From NCBI GenBank assembly GCA_002396485.1, contig DGXZ01000090.1:1-14699 (forward strand): 14,699 nucleotides of DNA, written 5' to 3'. Below the pieces are notes generated by a model. It saw only the letters and a program-made list of their open reading frames with translations. It was not told the origin of the DNA and did not search any database. Positions 1-6,100 of this stretch are shown piece by piece (position 1 is the stretch's first letter; each line of letters starts with the position of its first letter). Position numbers and translations under genes: made by a program. The stretch comes from Spartobacteria bacterium UBA5019 (lineage in GTDB: Bacteria > Verrucomicrobiota > Verrucomicrobiia > Chthoniobacterales > Terrimicrobiaceae).

Positions 1-93
1 GACGAGAATGATGGATAGAACCGATATGGCGACAAGGACTTCCAATAAGGAAAAGGCATAGGATTTTTTAGACAGAATTGACAGAATTTTCAA
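1..93 (-). CDS. Prepilin-like protein, Verru_Chthon cassette C type (partial, N-terminus only)
   Basis: Reading leftwards from 93, a TTG start gives a short basic leader (KILSILSKKSYA) followed by FSLLEVLVAISVLSIIL, a classic type IV prepilin N-terminus with the cleavage site before F14 and Glu at +5. The rest lies beyond the window edge. It follows cassette D and B genes on the same strand, so cassette protein C is the expected neighbour; that identity is inferred from order, since only about 31 residues are visible. There is no in-frame ATG between the upstream stop codon and the pilin motif, so TTG (91-93) is the best start I can offer. The leader is encoded by a copy of the ACAGAATT repeat that bounds the GxxExxY unit, which suggests the original start was displaced by an insertion. 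A pilin-peptidase substrate of the cell envelope is the likely role. Confidence 0.7.
   Translation of the reverse strand, partial: MKILSILSKKSYAFSLLEVLVAISVLSIILV
66..90 (+). repeat. ACAGAATT nonamer repeat, left arm
   Basis: Two tandem copies of GACAGAATT sit next to a T-rich end. The outer 13 bases form a perfect inverted repeat with 650-662. Read on the minus strand this repeat gives the codons ATT CTG TCA ATT CTG TCT, supplying the Ile-Leu-Ser-Ile-Leu-Ser leader of the partial pilin gene at 1-93. Confidence 0.75.
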
Positions 94-213
94 AATTAGG
101 GAAGTCTTTGGGTTTTGTCTGTCTTGGTTTGCAGCATTTTCTTCACGGTGAAGTTTTTGGAACAAGAAATCAGAAGGGCAAAAGTCTCAATCACGCTTTT
201 CCTGTGTTCAATA

Positions 214-235
214 ATTCTGTTAATTCTGTCAAAAA
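214..235 (-). repeat. ACAGAATT nonamer repeat, internal copy
   Basis: On the minus strand this reads GACAGAATTAACAGAATT, two nonamer units. It has the same orientation as the right arm and lies about 23 bp past the stop codon of the GxxExxY gene, so that gene is also flanked by direct repeats. Confidence 0.7.
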
Positions 236-257
236 ATATTTCTTAGTGGTTTGACAG

Positions 258-629
258 TTATGATTTTCGGAATTTCTTTTTGAATTGCAGGCTCTCCGAT
301 CCAAAATTCAGCAAGACGCCTTCGTCAAGGCCGGTTGCGGTGAGGTAATTTACAAGTTGGACTTCATGTATGGGCAGGATGTTTTGAACAGCTTTCAACT
401 CAAAAATAAGCGTTTGATCTATGACTAAGTCCGCAACAAAATTACCAACACACTGTTCCTTATACTTGACCTCAATGGGTTTTTGTCTCTCGGCTATAAT
501 TTTGGAGGACGCCAACTCAATAGCCAGTGCATGTTCATACACAGATTCAACAAACCCTGGACCTAAACATCTATGGACTTCCATGGCAGCACCTATCACT
601 TTACCCGCCAGATCATAATCTCTTTTCAT
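258..629 (-). CDS. GxxExxY protein, PD-(D/E)XK nuclease-like
   Basis: A 123-residue protein with the family signature G25-F-V-E28-S-V-Y31 after the usual opening (AAMEVHRCLGPGF). The later segment VADLVID with D67, followed by FELKA with E77 and K79, fits the D...ExK core of the PD-(D/E)XK nuclease superfamily, to which this family has been assigned (Pfam PDDEXK_3). QLVNYL at 91-96 is also typical. Length is normal for the family, so the gene appears intact. Its biological role and any nuclease activity are not established. The start ATG at 629 directly abuts a nonamer repeat, with no Shine-Dalgarno motif. It interrupts the cassette B to C order of the pilin operon and lies inside a repeat-bounded AT-rich unit, so recent arrival is plausible. 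Confidence 0.92.
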   Translation of the reverse strand: MKRDYDLAGKVIGAAMEVHRCLGPGFVESVYEHALAIELASSKIIAERQKPIEVKYKEQCVGNFVADLVIDQTLIFELKAVQNILPIHEVQLVNYLTATGLDEGVLLNFGSESLQFKKKFRKS

Positions 630-662
630 AAATTCTGTTAATTTTGTTCATTCTGTCTAAAA
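630..662 (-). repeat. ACAGAATT nonamer repeat, right arm
   Basis: On the minus strand three degenerate units (ACAGAATGA, ACAAAATTA, ACAGAATTT) run from the end of cassette B directly into the ATG of the GxxExxY gene. The TAG stop codon of cassette B (657-659) lies inside the arm. Confidence 0.7.
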
Positions 663-1175
663 CCCTAAAAGCGTTACAAACGAGTTTGTTGTTCTTGCTG
701 ATGGCGGTGCGGAAGGTGGGGAGGTGATGTCGATTTGCACGCGGGAAAGGTTGGTGAGGCCCGTATTTGTCGAGATGGAGATTTGAGCGTAGAAGTCGTA
801 GGAGGGGTTCGGGTCGGGTGTGTTTGTATGCGTTTGGACTGTTCCGTCTTGTGTGAATGCGAGGTAATTTGTGCTGTTCGTGGCGAGGTTGATCATGTGG
901 TTCGAGATGCCGCCGGGGTCTGTGGTGACCGATCTGTTGCCGCCGAATCCGGTTTTGAGTTCTGAAAAAATCCTTTGAGCGATGAGTGTGGCATCCGTCT
1001 CTCGCATGCTGTTTTGGGAGGATTTTAGGGCCACTGGGAGGATGCCGACGATGGCTATAATGGCGAAAGATATGATGCCAAGTGCGAGCACAACCTCCAC
1101 CAAGGAAAATGCAGGGGAATGTTTTTGGACCGGGGGGAAGTTGGCAGGTGCGGAGTGGTTTTTTGCCTGCGTCAT
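657..1175 (-). CDS. Prepilin-like protein, Verru_Chthon cassette protein B
   Basis: A 172-residue protein with a type IV prepilin N-terminus: a 22-residue basic leader ending HSPA, then FSLVEVVLALGIISFAIIAIVGILPVAL, with F23 as the new N-terminus after cleavage and E27 at +5. The hydrophobic helix runs to about residue 50. The next stretch (SSQNSMRETDATLIAQRIFSELK) resembles the conserved part of the Verru_Chthon cassette B family. The remainder is Ser/Thr/Asn-rich, as expected for an exported pseudopilin. It starts 9 bp after the stop of the cassette D gene, so the two are almost certainly co-transcribed. Known members are predicted envelope pseudopilins of unknown function. The last codons overlap the right arm of the inserted repeat unit, so the natural C-terminus may have been altered. 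Confidence 0.85.
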   Translation of the reverse strand: MTQAKNHSAPANFPPVQKHSPAFSLVEVVLALGIISFAIIAIVGILPVALKSSQNSMRETDATLIAQRIFSELKTGFGGNRSVTTDPGGISNHMINLATNSTNYLAFTQDGTVQTHTNTPDPNPSYDFYAQISISTNTGLTNLSRVQIDITSPPSAPPSARTTNSFVTLLGF

Positions 1176-1184
1176 CTCAGGAAC

Positions 1185-1841
1185 TCACAACATACTGACA
1201 TCCAGTGTGGCGCGTCCCGTGTAGCGGGCGAGGGAGATGATCTCGTGTCCACCGTCTTTTTGCTTCTTGACGATAAGAGATTGATTCGCTCCGCGCTGGC
1301 CTTCTGTAAGGGCGATGCGGAGTCCATTGGAGGTGCTAGGTAGTTGAACGGCGCCGGTGGAGGAGAAATGCACGGCACCGAGGTTGTCTCTGGAAGGTTT
1401 TCCGGGGAGGGAGTCGATGGTTGTGTCGTTCACTGCAGCGAGGCCCGAATTGTCATATAGAATTTTGGATTCCGAATCCTCGCCATGGAATAGAACGCCG
1501 CGCGGGAGCTTGATCCATCGGGTGATGGATTCCCAGTCTTCGGCAGCATTTTTGCGGAGGATGAGCATGGCATCCTGCTCATCGGGTTGTGATGCATCGG
1601 TTCCATTTTTTTTCCAAAAGATCACAACGGCTTCGTGGCCGGTTTCGATGGCCGAGACGCGGGCCTGCTCAAGGGTGTTCATGACGATGGTGACAGCGCC
1701 CTTGCGTCCGGTCGGGCTGGTGAGGCCTTGTAGGACTGGCGCAAGCAGGCCCGCGAGCAGTGCGATGATTGCTGTGGCGGCAAGTAGCTCCAGCAGCGAG
1801 AAGGCGCGCTTTTTTTTAGACTTGCAAAGCGAAAGAGTCAT
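1185..1841 (-). CDS. Prepilin-like protein, Verru_Chthon cassette protein D
   Basis: A 218-residue protein starting MTLSLCKSKKKRA, then FSLLELLAATAIIALLAGLLAPVL. This is a short basic prepilin leader cleaved before F14, with E18 at +5. After the hydrophobic helix, residues near 45-75 (GAVTIVMNTLEQARVSAIETGHEAVVIF) resemble the GspH/FimT-like core of the Verru_Chthon cassette D family. The ATG at 1839-1841 was preferred because the longer reading begins with TTG at 1883 and would give an unusually long leader. This is the first gene of the visible cassette operon (D, then B). The protein is expected to be processed by a prepilin peptidase such as the one encoded at 4850-5965 and to sit in the inner membrane or periplasm. 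Confidence 0.85.
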   Translation of the reverse strand: MTLSLCKSKKKRAFSLLELLAATAIIALLAGLLAPVLQGLTSPTGRKGAVTIVMNTLEQARVSAIETGHEAVVIFWKKNGTDASQPDEQDAMLILRKNAAEDWESITRWIKLPRGVLFHGEDSESKILYDNSGLAAVNDTTIDSLPGKPSRDNLGAVHFSSTGAVQLPSTSNGLRIALTEGQRGANQSLIVKKQKDGGHEIISLARYTGRATLDVSML

Positions 1842-1954
1842 CGGCGTGTTGGAAACATATTTTTCCGCACAGCCTTGGTTCAACGAATGAAGTGTTACAA
1901 TTTCGACATGGTGCGTTTTTGAGGCCTTCTTGTCGGTAAACGCTTTATCCCATA

Positions 1955-2818
1955 TCAGCGGTGGGGAACAGGTGCGGACATCTCAAGAGTGAGGCGGCGT
2001 GCGTGTTCTCTCAAAAAAGAACGGCCTTTGCGGGCGCTGGCCATGATTTGCTCTGGTTCCTTGCCGCCGGCGATTTCCAGGATGAAGGCGCCGTGGAAAT
2101 GGATTTGTATCAGTTCGCGCAGGAAGGCTCCCCAGTCGATGCGCCCCTCGCCCGGCGGGCAGTGCTCATCCGAGTGGCCGCGGTTGTCGTGCACATGGAG
2201 CATTCGCAGGTAGGGCGTGAGCTTGTAAACGAGGTTGTAGAGTTCGCCGGAGAGAAACGCGTGGCCGGTGTCGAGGCAGGCGCCGACTTGGTTGGTCTCC
2301 AGCGCTCCGAGGATCCAGACGATATCGCTCGAGTTGCCAAAGAGGAGGTGCGGGAGTTTGTTTTCGAGCACGCAGCGAATGCCGACCTCGCTGCAGCGCA
2401 TGGAGACGCGGTTGAGGACGGACACGACATTTTCGATCCGCACGAGGCGTTCCTCGCGTGAGGGGATATCGGCATTTTCAGGGCCTGGATGGATGACGAA
2501 ATAGTGCACGCCCAGCACGGCGGCTGCTTCGACGGCCTTGAGAATCTCATCCAGAGCGTATTCGCGGCATCCCGCATCAGGTGAGGATATGTCGATGTCG
2601 CTCGCGAAGGGGGCGTGGAACGAGTAGGCCTCCATGCCGAGCGAATCGATCTTGTTCGCCGCCTCGCGCACGGCGGTGAGGTTTTTGTAATCCAGATGCG
2701 CTGGGGAAAAAACCACCTCGATCATGCTGAAGCCGCTCGCGCGGATTGTCTCTAGGCAGTCGAGTATGTTGGTCATGTAAAAGCATCCTGTGGAAAGCCC
2801 GATAGGCCAGTTTGTCAT
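1955..2818 (-). CDS. Endonuclease IV/sugar phosphate isomerase-type TIM barrel protein
   Basis: A 287-residue protein of the xylose isomerase-like TIM barrel superfamily (AP endonuclease family 2). Candidate metal ligands line up with all nine of E. coli endonuclease IV: H68 (SFHAPF), H110 (VIHPG), E152 (LEN), D183 and H186 (LDTGH), H208 (LHVHD), D217 and H219 (SDEHCPPGEGRIDW) and E248 (ILE). The same residues are often kept in sugar epimerases, so motif content alone cannot decide between AP-site nuclease and isomerase; annotation pipelines would usually call it a sugar phosphate isomerase/epimerase. Its ATG overlaps the stop of the upstream AEP-like gene by four bases (ATGA), and an AAGGG ribosome-binding motif lies in the end of that gene, so the two are translationally coupled. 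That partner favours a nucleic-acid role, but this is inference. Confidence 0.88.
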   Translation of the reverse strand: MTNWPIGLSTGCFYMTNILDCLETIRASGFSMIEVVFSPAHLDYKNLTAVREAANKIDSLGMEAYSFHAPFASDIDISSPDAGCREYALDEILKAVEAAAVLGVHYFVIHPGPENADIPSREERLVRIENVVSVLNRVSMRCSEVGIRCVLENKLPHLLFGNSSDIVWILGALETNQVGACLDTGHAFLSGELYNLVYKLTPYLRMLHVHDNRGHSDEHCPPGEGRIDWGAFLRELIQIHFHGAFILEIAGGKEPEQIMASARKGRSFLREHARRLTLEMSAPVPHR

Positions 2819-4143
2819 ATGAGAACCCTTTCAAAATGGTGTGTGTTTGATCCCTCCAGTTCCGCTTCGGTGATGCTTGCGGCTTCGTCGGCGACGCTGG
2901 TTTTCAAGCCCGAGAAAATCCGGACATAGAAATCCGCCCGCATCTTTGGTGAGTAATCCTTCCATTGATTTCCCCAGCCATAGTCGCGCTCGAACTTGGA
3001 GCGGATGAGCCCGGCGACATGTCTGGGATGCCAACCTCTGGGCACAAGGATTTCAGTGACGGCGCGAATGGTTGTCGGGCGGAGAAGGAGATCGTTTGGA
3101 AAAAGCAGTGCATCGCGAACGCCCTCTGGGAGCGTCTCGAGAGACGTGTGGTCGTAGGTGTGCGGCCAGCTGGCGACGGGGTCGTGCTGCCTGGAGTAAA
3201 AAAAATCGTGGAAGGCGCGCAGGTTGGAAGATTTGTATTCCCTCAGGAGTTCGCCGGTGCCGGAAGTGGCATCGGGAATATCTGTCGAGAAGTGCTCCGC
3301 CCAGCGTGCGGCCCGCTCGGGGTCGCGCATGGCGGCCACGGCACCGGAGGTTTCGTTCTCCCCCGCAGGCACGAAAATGATCGGCCCGATCTTGCCTATG
3401 TTATCCTCACCGACGGCGTAGGATTGCTGCCAAGGCTTCAGATATCCGCTGAATGGAACCCGCACCGTGCGCGTCGGCAACGGGTCGCCATATTCGGAGA
3501 GGTCTATCGAAATCATCTCCCGACCCCGCTGCGAAGGGGCAACTTCCACAGCAGTCAGCTCAATCGGAATCCGGCAATGCGGGCGGGCCATTTCAAGAAT
3601 GAGACGGCCAAAAAATTCCATCACTAGCCCGAGGCCTGCGAATGCCTTCTCGATTCGTGACGGCGCATTTCCATCGCTGGCGGCTTTTGACCCCAGGTCG
3701 CAAAGTTCTGAAAAGACCGGCGAGTCGCGGCGGATGCGCCAGACATAGTGGTGGCCGCGTCCGCTGAGAACATGCAGGGCTTGGATGCCGCAGTGTTCGA
3801 GGATGCGGTGGATGGCGCGCGCAACGGGTTCCTGGAGTTCAAAGGTTCTTTTGGGGTCCAGATAGGCCTCGGCGGCGAAATCAAAATTCACATACTCGAT
3901 GTCGAGATGGGCAATGAGGGATTCACGGTCTGAGAGCGAGCGGCAGATATCCAAGCCTTCCTCAAGGCTGTGGAAAAGCTCGTCCGGCGTGCGGGGCTCG
4001 CGCACCGGCCACTCGACGCCATCTGCCGTGATATAGTCGCAGGTCGCCGTGGATGGAGTTTTTCCGCCAAGAAATTCCAGCATTCGCGTGCGCACAGCGG
4101 GGCTTTTGTAGAATGCGCGCAGGGTTTGGCGGATGTCTTGCAT
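2815..4143 (-). CDS. Archaeo-eukaryotic primase (AEP)-like protein
   Basis: A 442-residue protein with no obvious named homologue from memory, but with motifs in the order and spacing of AEP-superfamily primases. Motif I candidate: LIAHLDIEYVNFDF with D81 and E83. Motif II: VLSGRGHHYVWRI (126-138), matching the SGxRGxHxxV element of archaeal PriS, with H132 or H131 in the sxH position. Motif III candidate: ISIDLSEYGDPLP with D214, followed by TRTVRVPFSGYLKPW (224-238), which resembles the R-[LV]-P-x-S-x-x-x-K nucleotide-binding segment. The C-terminal ~150 residues, including the stretch around GWHPRHVAGLIRSKFERDYGW (369-390), are unassigned and may be a helical primase C-terminal domain. It lies 56 bp downstream of hsp20 and overlaps the TIM-barrel gene. 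The AEP call is inferred from motifs; catalytic activity is unproven. Confidence 0.62.
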   Translation of the reverse strand: MQDIRQTLRAFYKSPAVRTRMLEFLGGKTPSTATCDYITADGVEWPVREPRTPDELFHSLEEGLDICRSLSDRESLIAHLDIEYVNFDFAAEAYLDPKRTFELQEPVARAIHRILEHCGIQALHVLSGRGHHYVWRIRRDSPVFSELCDLGSKAASDGNAPSRIEKAFAGLGLVMEFFGRLILEMARPHCRIPIELTAVEVAPSQRGREMISIDLSEYGDPLPTRTVRVPFSGYLKPWQQSYAVGEDNIGKIGPIIFVPAGENETSGAVAAMRDPERAARWAEHFSTDIPDATSGTGELLREYKSSNLRAFHDFFYSRQHDPVASWPHTYDHTSLETLPEGVRDALLFPNDLLLRPTTIRAVTEILVPRGWHPRHVAGLIRSKFERDYGWGNQWKDYSPKMRADFYVRIFSGLKTSVADEAASITEAELEGSNTHHFERVLI

Positions 4144-4159
4144 GGCGGCTGAGGTCTAA

Positions 4160-4185
4160 CGTGCGTGCCCTTGCGGGCACGCACG
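4160..4185 (-). other. Strong intergenic hairpin with GCAA tetraloop
   Basis: A perfect 11-bp inverted repeat, CGTGCGTGCCC and GGGCACGCACG, encloses a 4-base loop. On the minus-strand RNA the loop reads GCAA, a GNRA tetraloop closed by C-G. It lies between the stop of hsp20 (4200) and the start of the AEP-like gene (4143). The bases after it on the transcript (TTAGACC) are not a T-run, so it is not a standard intrinsic terminator. It may partly terminate, stabilise the hsp20 mRNA end, or block the start of the next gene. Confidence 0.75.
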
Positions 4186-4199
4186 AGGACGGCTTTCCC

Positions 4200-4649
4200 C
4201 TAGCTAACCGGGATTTCCAGTGCTTTTGGTTTTGCAATCTCGCCTTTCGGCAGGTGCACCCTCAGAAGGCCGTCCTTAAACTCCGCCGAGACCGCGTCTT
4301 TTCTCGTGCCCTCGGGTAGGGAGAACGAACGCTCGAACGCGCCGTAGCTTCGCTCAAGGCGGTGAAAACGGCGTCCGCTCTCTTTCTTCTCGAGCTTGCG
4401 CTCGCCGGAGATGCGGAGTGACCCATCTTCCACTTGGATTTTCACGTCCTCTTTTTTCACCTCAGGGAGTTCAGCCTTGATGGTGTATTCATTGTCATTT
4501 TCCTCGACGTCCACGAGTGGGCTCCACTCGTTTGTGTTCAGCGTCTCATCGATATTCCAAGTCAATGGAGGTCTCGGGAAGATGCTGTTCATACGGTTCG
4601 TCATGGTTTCGAATTCCCGTAAGGGATTCCAACGGATCAGTGTGTTCAT
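4200..4649 (-). CDS. Small heat-shock protein, Hsp20/alpha-crystallin family
   Basis: A 149-residue ATP-independent chaperone that should bind unfolding proteins in the cytoplasm as an oligomer. The N-terminus (NTLIRWNPLREFETMTNRM) is the usual start of class A bacterial Hsp20. The alpha-crystallin domain runs from about 43 to 138, with AELPEVKKEDVKIQVEDG, ISGER, SYGAFERSFSLPEG and the hallmark AEFKDGLLRVHLPK (A122 to K135). The C-terminal tail holds an I-x-V type anchoring motif (EIPVS). No Shine-Dalgarno motif is visible before the ATG, and no convincing CIRCE or sigma-32 promoter was found in the 200 bp upstream. The two genes downstream on the same strand could be transcribed from its promoter unless the hairpin at 4160-4185 stops it. 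Confidence 0.96.
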   Translation of the reverse strand: MNTLIRWNPLREFETMTNRMNSIFPRPPLTWNIDETLNTNEWSPLVDVEENDNEYTIKAELPEVKKEDVKIQVEDGSLRISGERKLEKKESGRRFHRLERSYGAFERSFSLPEGTRKDAVSAEFKDGLLRVHLPKGEIAKPKALEIPVS

Positions 4650-4786
4650 TATTGTCTTTGGCGGTGTGGTTCATTGTCTGCAGTTACAGCCACCGGAGCC
4701 GGAATCCGCAGTTTGTTTGCGCGGGTCGATCAACGAGCCCCCGCTCACATTCACAGCAAACAATCTCCTTTGAAGCCTCTCAATGG

Positions 4787-4817
4787 GGTGAAATCCGGAG
4801 CCTTGCGGCTTTTCACC
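4787..4817. repeat. Imperfect inverted repeat in the hsp20-pilD divergent gap
   Basis: GGTGAAA (4787-4793) pairs with TTTCACC (4811-4817), and inside it AGCC pairs with GGCT around a TTGC loop; five bases bulge on one side. It lies 33 bp before the prepilin peptidase start and 138 bp before the hsp20 start. It could be a leader hairpin or a binding site. Nothing else recognisable was seen in the divergent 200-bp gap 4650-4849. Confidence 0.3.
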
Positions 4818-4849
4818 TGCGGCGTTCCTCACTAAACTCTCAGGAGTTC

Positions 4850-5965
4850 ATGCCATACGGTTCGACGAGTGAATTTGTGTTCGGGATTTTCGCCCTGCTG
4901 CTCGGGGCTATCGTTGGTTCGTTTTTAAACGCCTGCATCCACCGCATGCCGCGCGGGGTAGGCCTCAACGCGCCGCGGCGCTCGTTTTGTCCGGGTTGCG
5001 AGCGGGTCATCCCTTGGTATGAGAACCTGCCGATGGTCAGTTGGCTGGCCTTGCGCGGCAAGTGCTCGGGTTGTGGCTGGCGGATTCCGTTCCGTTACTT
5101 TCTGGTTGAGGCTCTGACGGCATTTCTCTTTGCAGTTGTGTGGGAGCTTTTCGGTTTGCCCTTGGCAGCCGTGTATTGGGTTTTTGTGAGCTTGCTTGTG
5201 GTGGCTACCTTTATTGATTTCGAACACTTCATCATTCCGGATGAAATCACATGGGGCGGTGCGGCAGCGGGGGTTGCTTTCTCCGCGCTTGTCCCGGAAA
5301 TGATGGATTCCTTCTCGCGCTGGGAGTCTCTCGCGTATTCCCTCGCAGGAGCCGCGCTCGGTTTCGCGCTGCTTTTTCTGGTCGTAGAGGTAGGCAAGCT
5401 GGCATTTGGAAAAATCCGGCATGCATTTCCCGAAGGGGAGGACTTCGAATGGAGGAGGCAGGGGGATCGCATCGTTCTGACGCTGGCAGGCGAGGAATTG
5501 GATTGGATGGATATTTTTTCGAGAGAGCGTGATCTCCTCACGATTGAAGTCGAGGGCTCCGCGTTTTCGGCGGATGGCAGCGAGATTCGCGGCAAGATGA
5601 AGTTCTGGCACAACCGTTACGAGTTTGACTCAAGCAGTGGGCCGCTGGATCAACTCGAGCGCCTCAGCGGCAAAATGAAGGCGGTCGTGATTCCCAGGGA
5701 GGCCATGGGATTCGGCGATGTGAAATTCATCGCCTGTATTGGCGCCTTCCTGGGCTGGCAGGCTGTTTTATTCACCCTCTTCGCAGCATCCATCATCGGC
5801 TCAGTTGCTGGATTTGCGGGCATCGCTCTGGCGAGGGACCGTGCCGGCGTGCGGATTCCGTTTGGGCCGTTTCTTGCTCTGGGCGCGCTTCTCTGGATTC
5901 TCGGCGGCAGGGAACTGGCCGATTGGTATTTCAGCGGTCTGCGCAGCTCGGGTGGATTATTTTAG
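4850..5965 (+). CDS. pilD: Prepilin peptidase (A24 family) with an extra soluble insert
   Basis: A 371-residue inner-membrane aspartic protease that cleaves and often N-methylates type IV prepilins and pseudopilins. The N-terminus GAIVGSFLNACIHRMPRG is the conserved A24 methylase-region opening. A zinc site is formed by C47-x-x-C50 and C72-x-x-C75. The catalytic aspartates are D123 (TFIDFEHFIIPDEIT) and D290 in the GFGD motif (287-290). Several transmembrane helices flank these. Between the helix ending near 183 and the GFGD motif lies a charged segment of about 100 residues (roughly 184-283) absent from the ~290-residue classical enzymes. The start at 4850 is chosen because AGGAG lies just before it (three-base spacing) and the upstream extension to 4517 only shadows hsp20. 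Likely substrates are the cassette pilins at the left end. Confidence 0.95.
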   Translation: MPYGSTSEFVFGIFALLLGAIVGSFLNACIHRMPRGVGLNAPRRSFCPGCERVIPWYENLPMVSWLALRGKCSGCGWRIPFRYFLVEALTAFLFAVVWELFGLPLAAVYWVFVSLLVVATFIDFEHFIIPDEITWGGAAAGVAFSALVPEMMDSFSRWESLAYSLAGAALGFALLFLVVEVGKLAFGKIRHAFPEGEDFEWRRQGDRIVLTLAGEELDWMDIFSRERDLLTIEVEGSAFSADGSEIRGKMKFWHNRYEFDSSSGPLDQLERLSGKMKAVVIPREAMGFGDVKFIACIGAFLGWQAVLFTLFAASIIGSVAGFAGIALARDRAGVRIPFGPFLALGALLWILGGRELADWYFSGLRSSGGLF

Positions 5966-5978
5966 CCCCCAAGCAGAA

Positions 5979-6009
5979 TTAACCACAGAGGACACAGAGA
6001 GCACGGAGA
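5979..6009 (+). repeat. Degenerate (ACACAGAGG)n intergenic repeat
   Basis: About three units of a nine-to-ten-base motif, AACCACAGAGG-ACACAGAGAG-CACGGAGA, lie directly after the prepilin peptidase. They resemble the AACCACAGAGGACACAGAG repeats that I recall being scattered in intergenic DNA of Verrucomicrobiota, Planctomycetota and others, often near GxxExxY genes. No gene is associated here. The rest of the 135-bp convergent gap (5966-6100) shows no clear terminator. Confidence 0.6.
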
Positions 6010-6100
6010 ATGGGTGGGTGACAGCAAATCTTGTTATCCTGTCTTAAAATCCATTCTGGTTCAGACAGGGCCCGAATCCAACTCTCTTTCCAGCCCAGAG

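Larger units (their letters stand above)
66..662. mobile_element. Repeat-bounded unit carrying the GxxExxY gene (putative inserted cassette)
   Basis: A perfect 13-bp inverted repeat, TTTTAGACAGAAT, lies at 66-78 on the plus strand and at 650-662 on the minus strand. Each arm continues inward as degenerate tandem copies of a nonamer close to ACAGAATTA. A further copy lies inside at about 214-235, in the same orientation as the right arm and just past the 3' end of the GxxExxY gene. The unit is more AT-rich than its surroundings and sits between two genes that normally belong to one pilin cassette. The stretch 94-257 contains no gene, only this repeat and AT-rich sequence with a short CTTCAC/GTGAAG palindrome at 141-153. 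No transposase is encoded and no target-site duplication was identified, so mobility is an inference from position and structure. Confidence 0.5.

Noticed and set aside
141..158. CTTCAC-G-GTGAAG palindrome followed by a T-run, possible terminator
   Set aside because: The usable stem is only about four pairs once a loop is allowed, and no plus-strand gene precedes it.
1842..1954. TTGAAC / TATGTT as a promoter for the pilin operon on the minus strand
   Set aside because: The -10 box matches only four of six bases and spacing is 18; such a match is expected by chance in AT-rich DNA.
4517..4849. Upstream extension of the prepilin peptidase frame to 4517
   Set aside because: It overlaps hsp20 on the other strand, has no pilD-like content, and the ATG at 4850 has AGGAG before it and starts at the natural N-terminus.
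4925..5611. Minus-strand open frame of 228 aa opposite the prepilin peptidase
   Set aside because: Shadow of a gene whose zinc-site cysteines and catalytic aspartates are all in place.
6039..6071. CCTGTC...GACAGG pair in the convergent gap, possible bidirectional terminator
   Set aside because: Six-base stem with a 20-base loop and no T-run; too weak to call.
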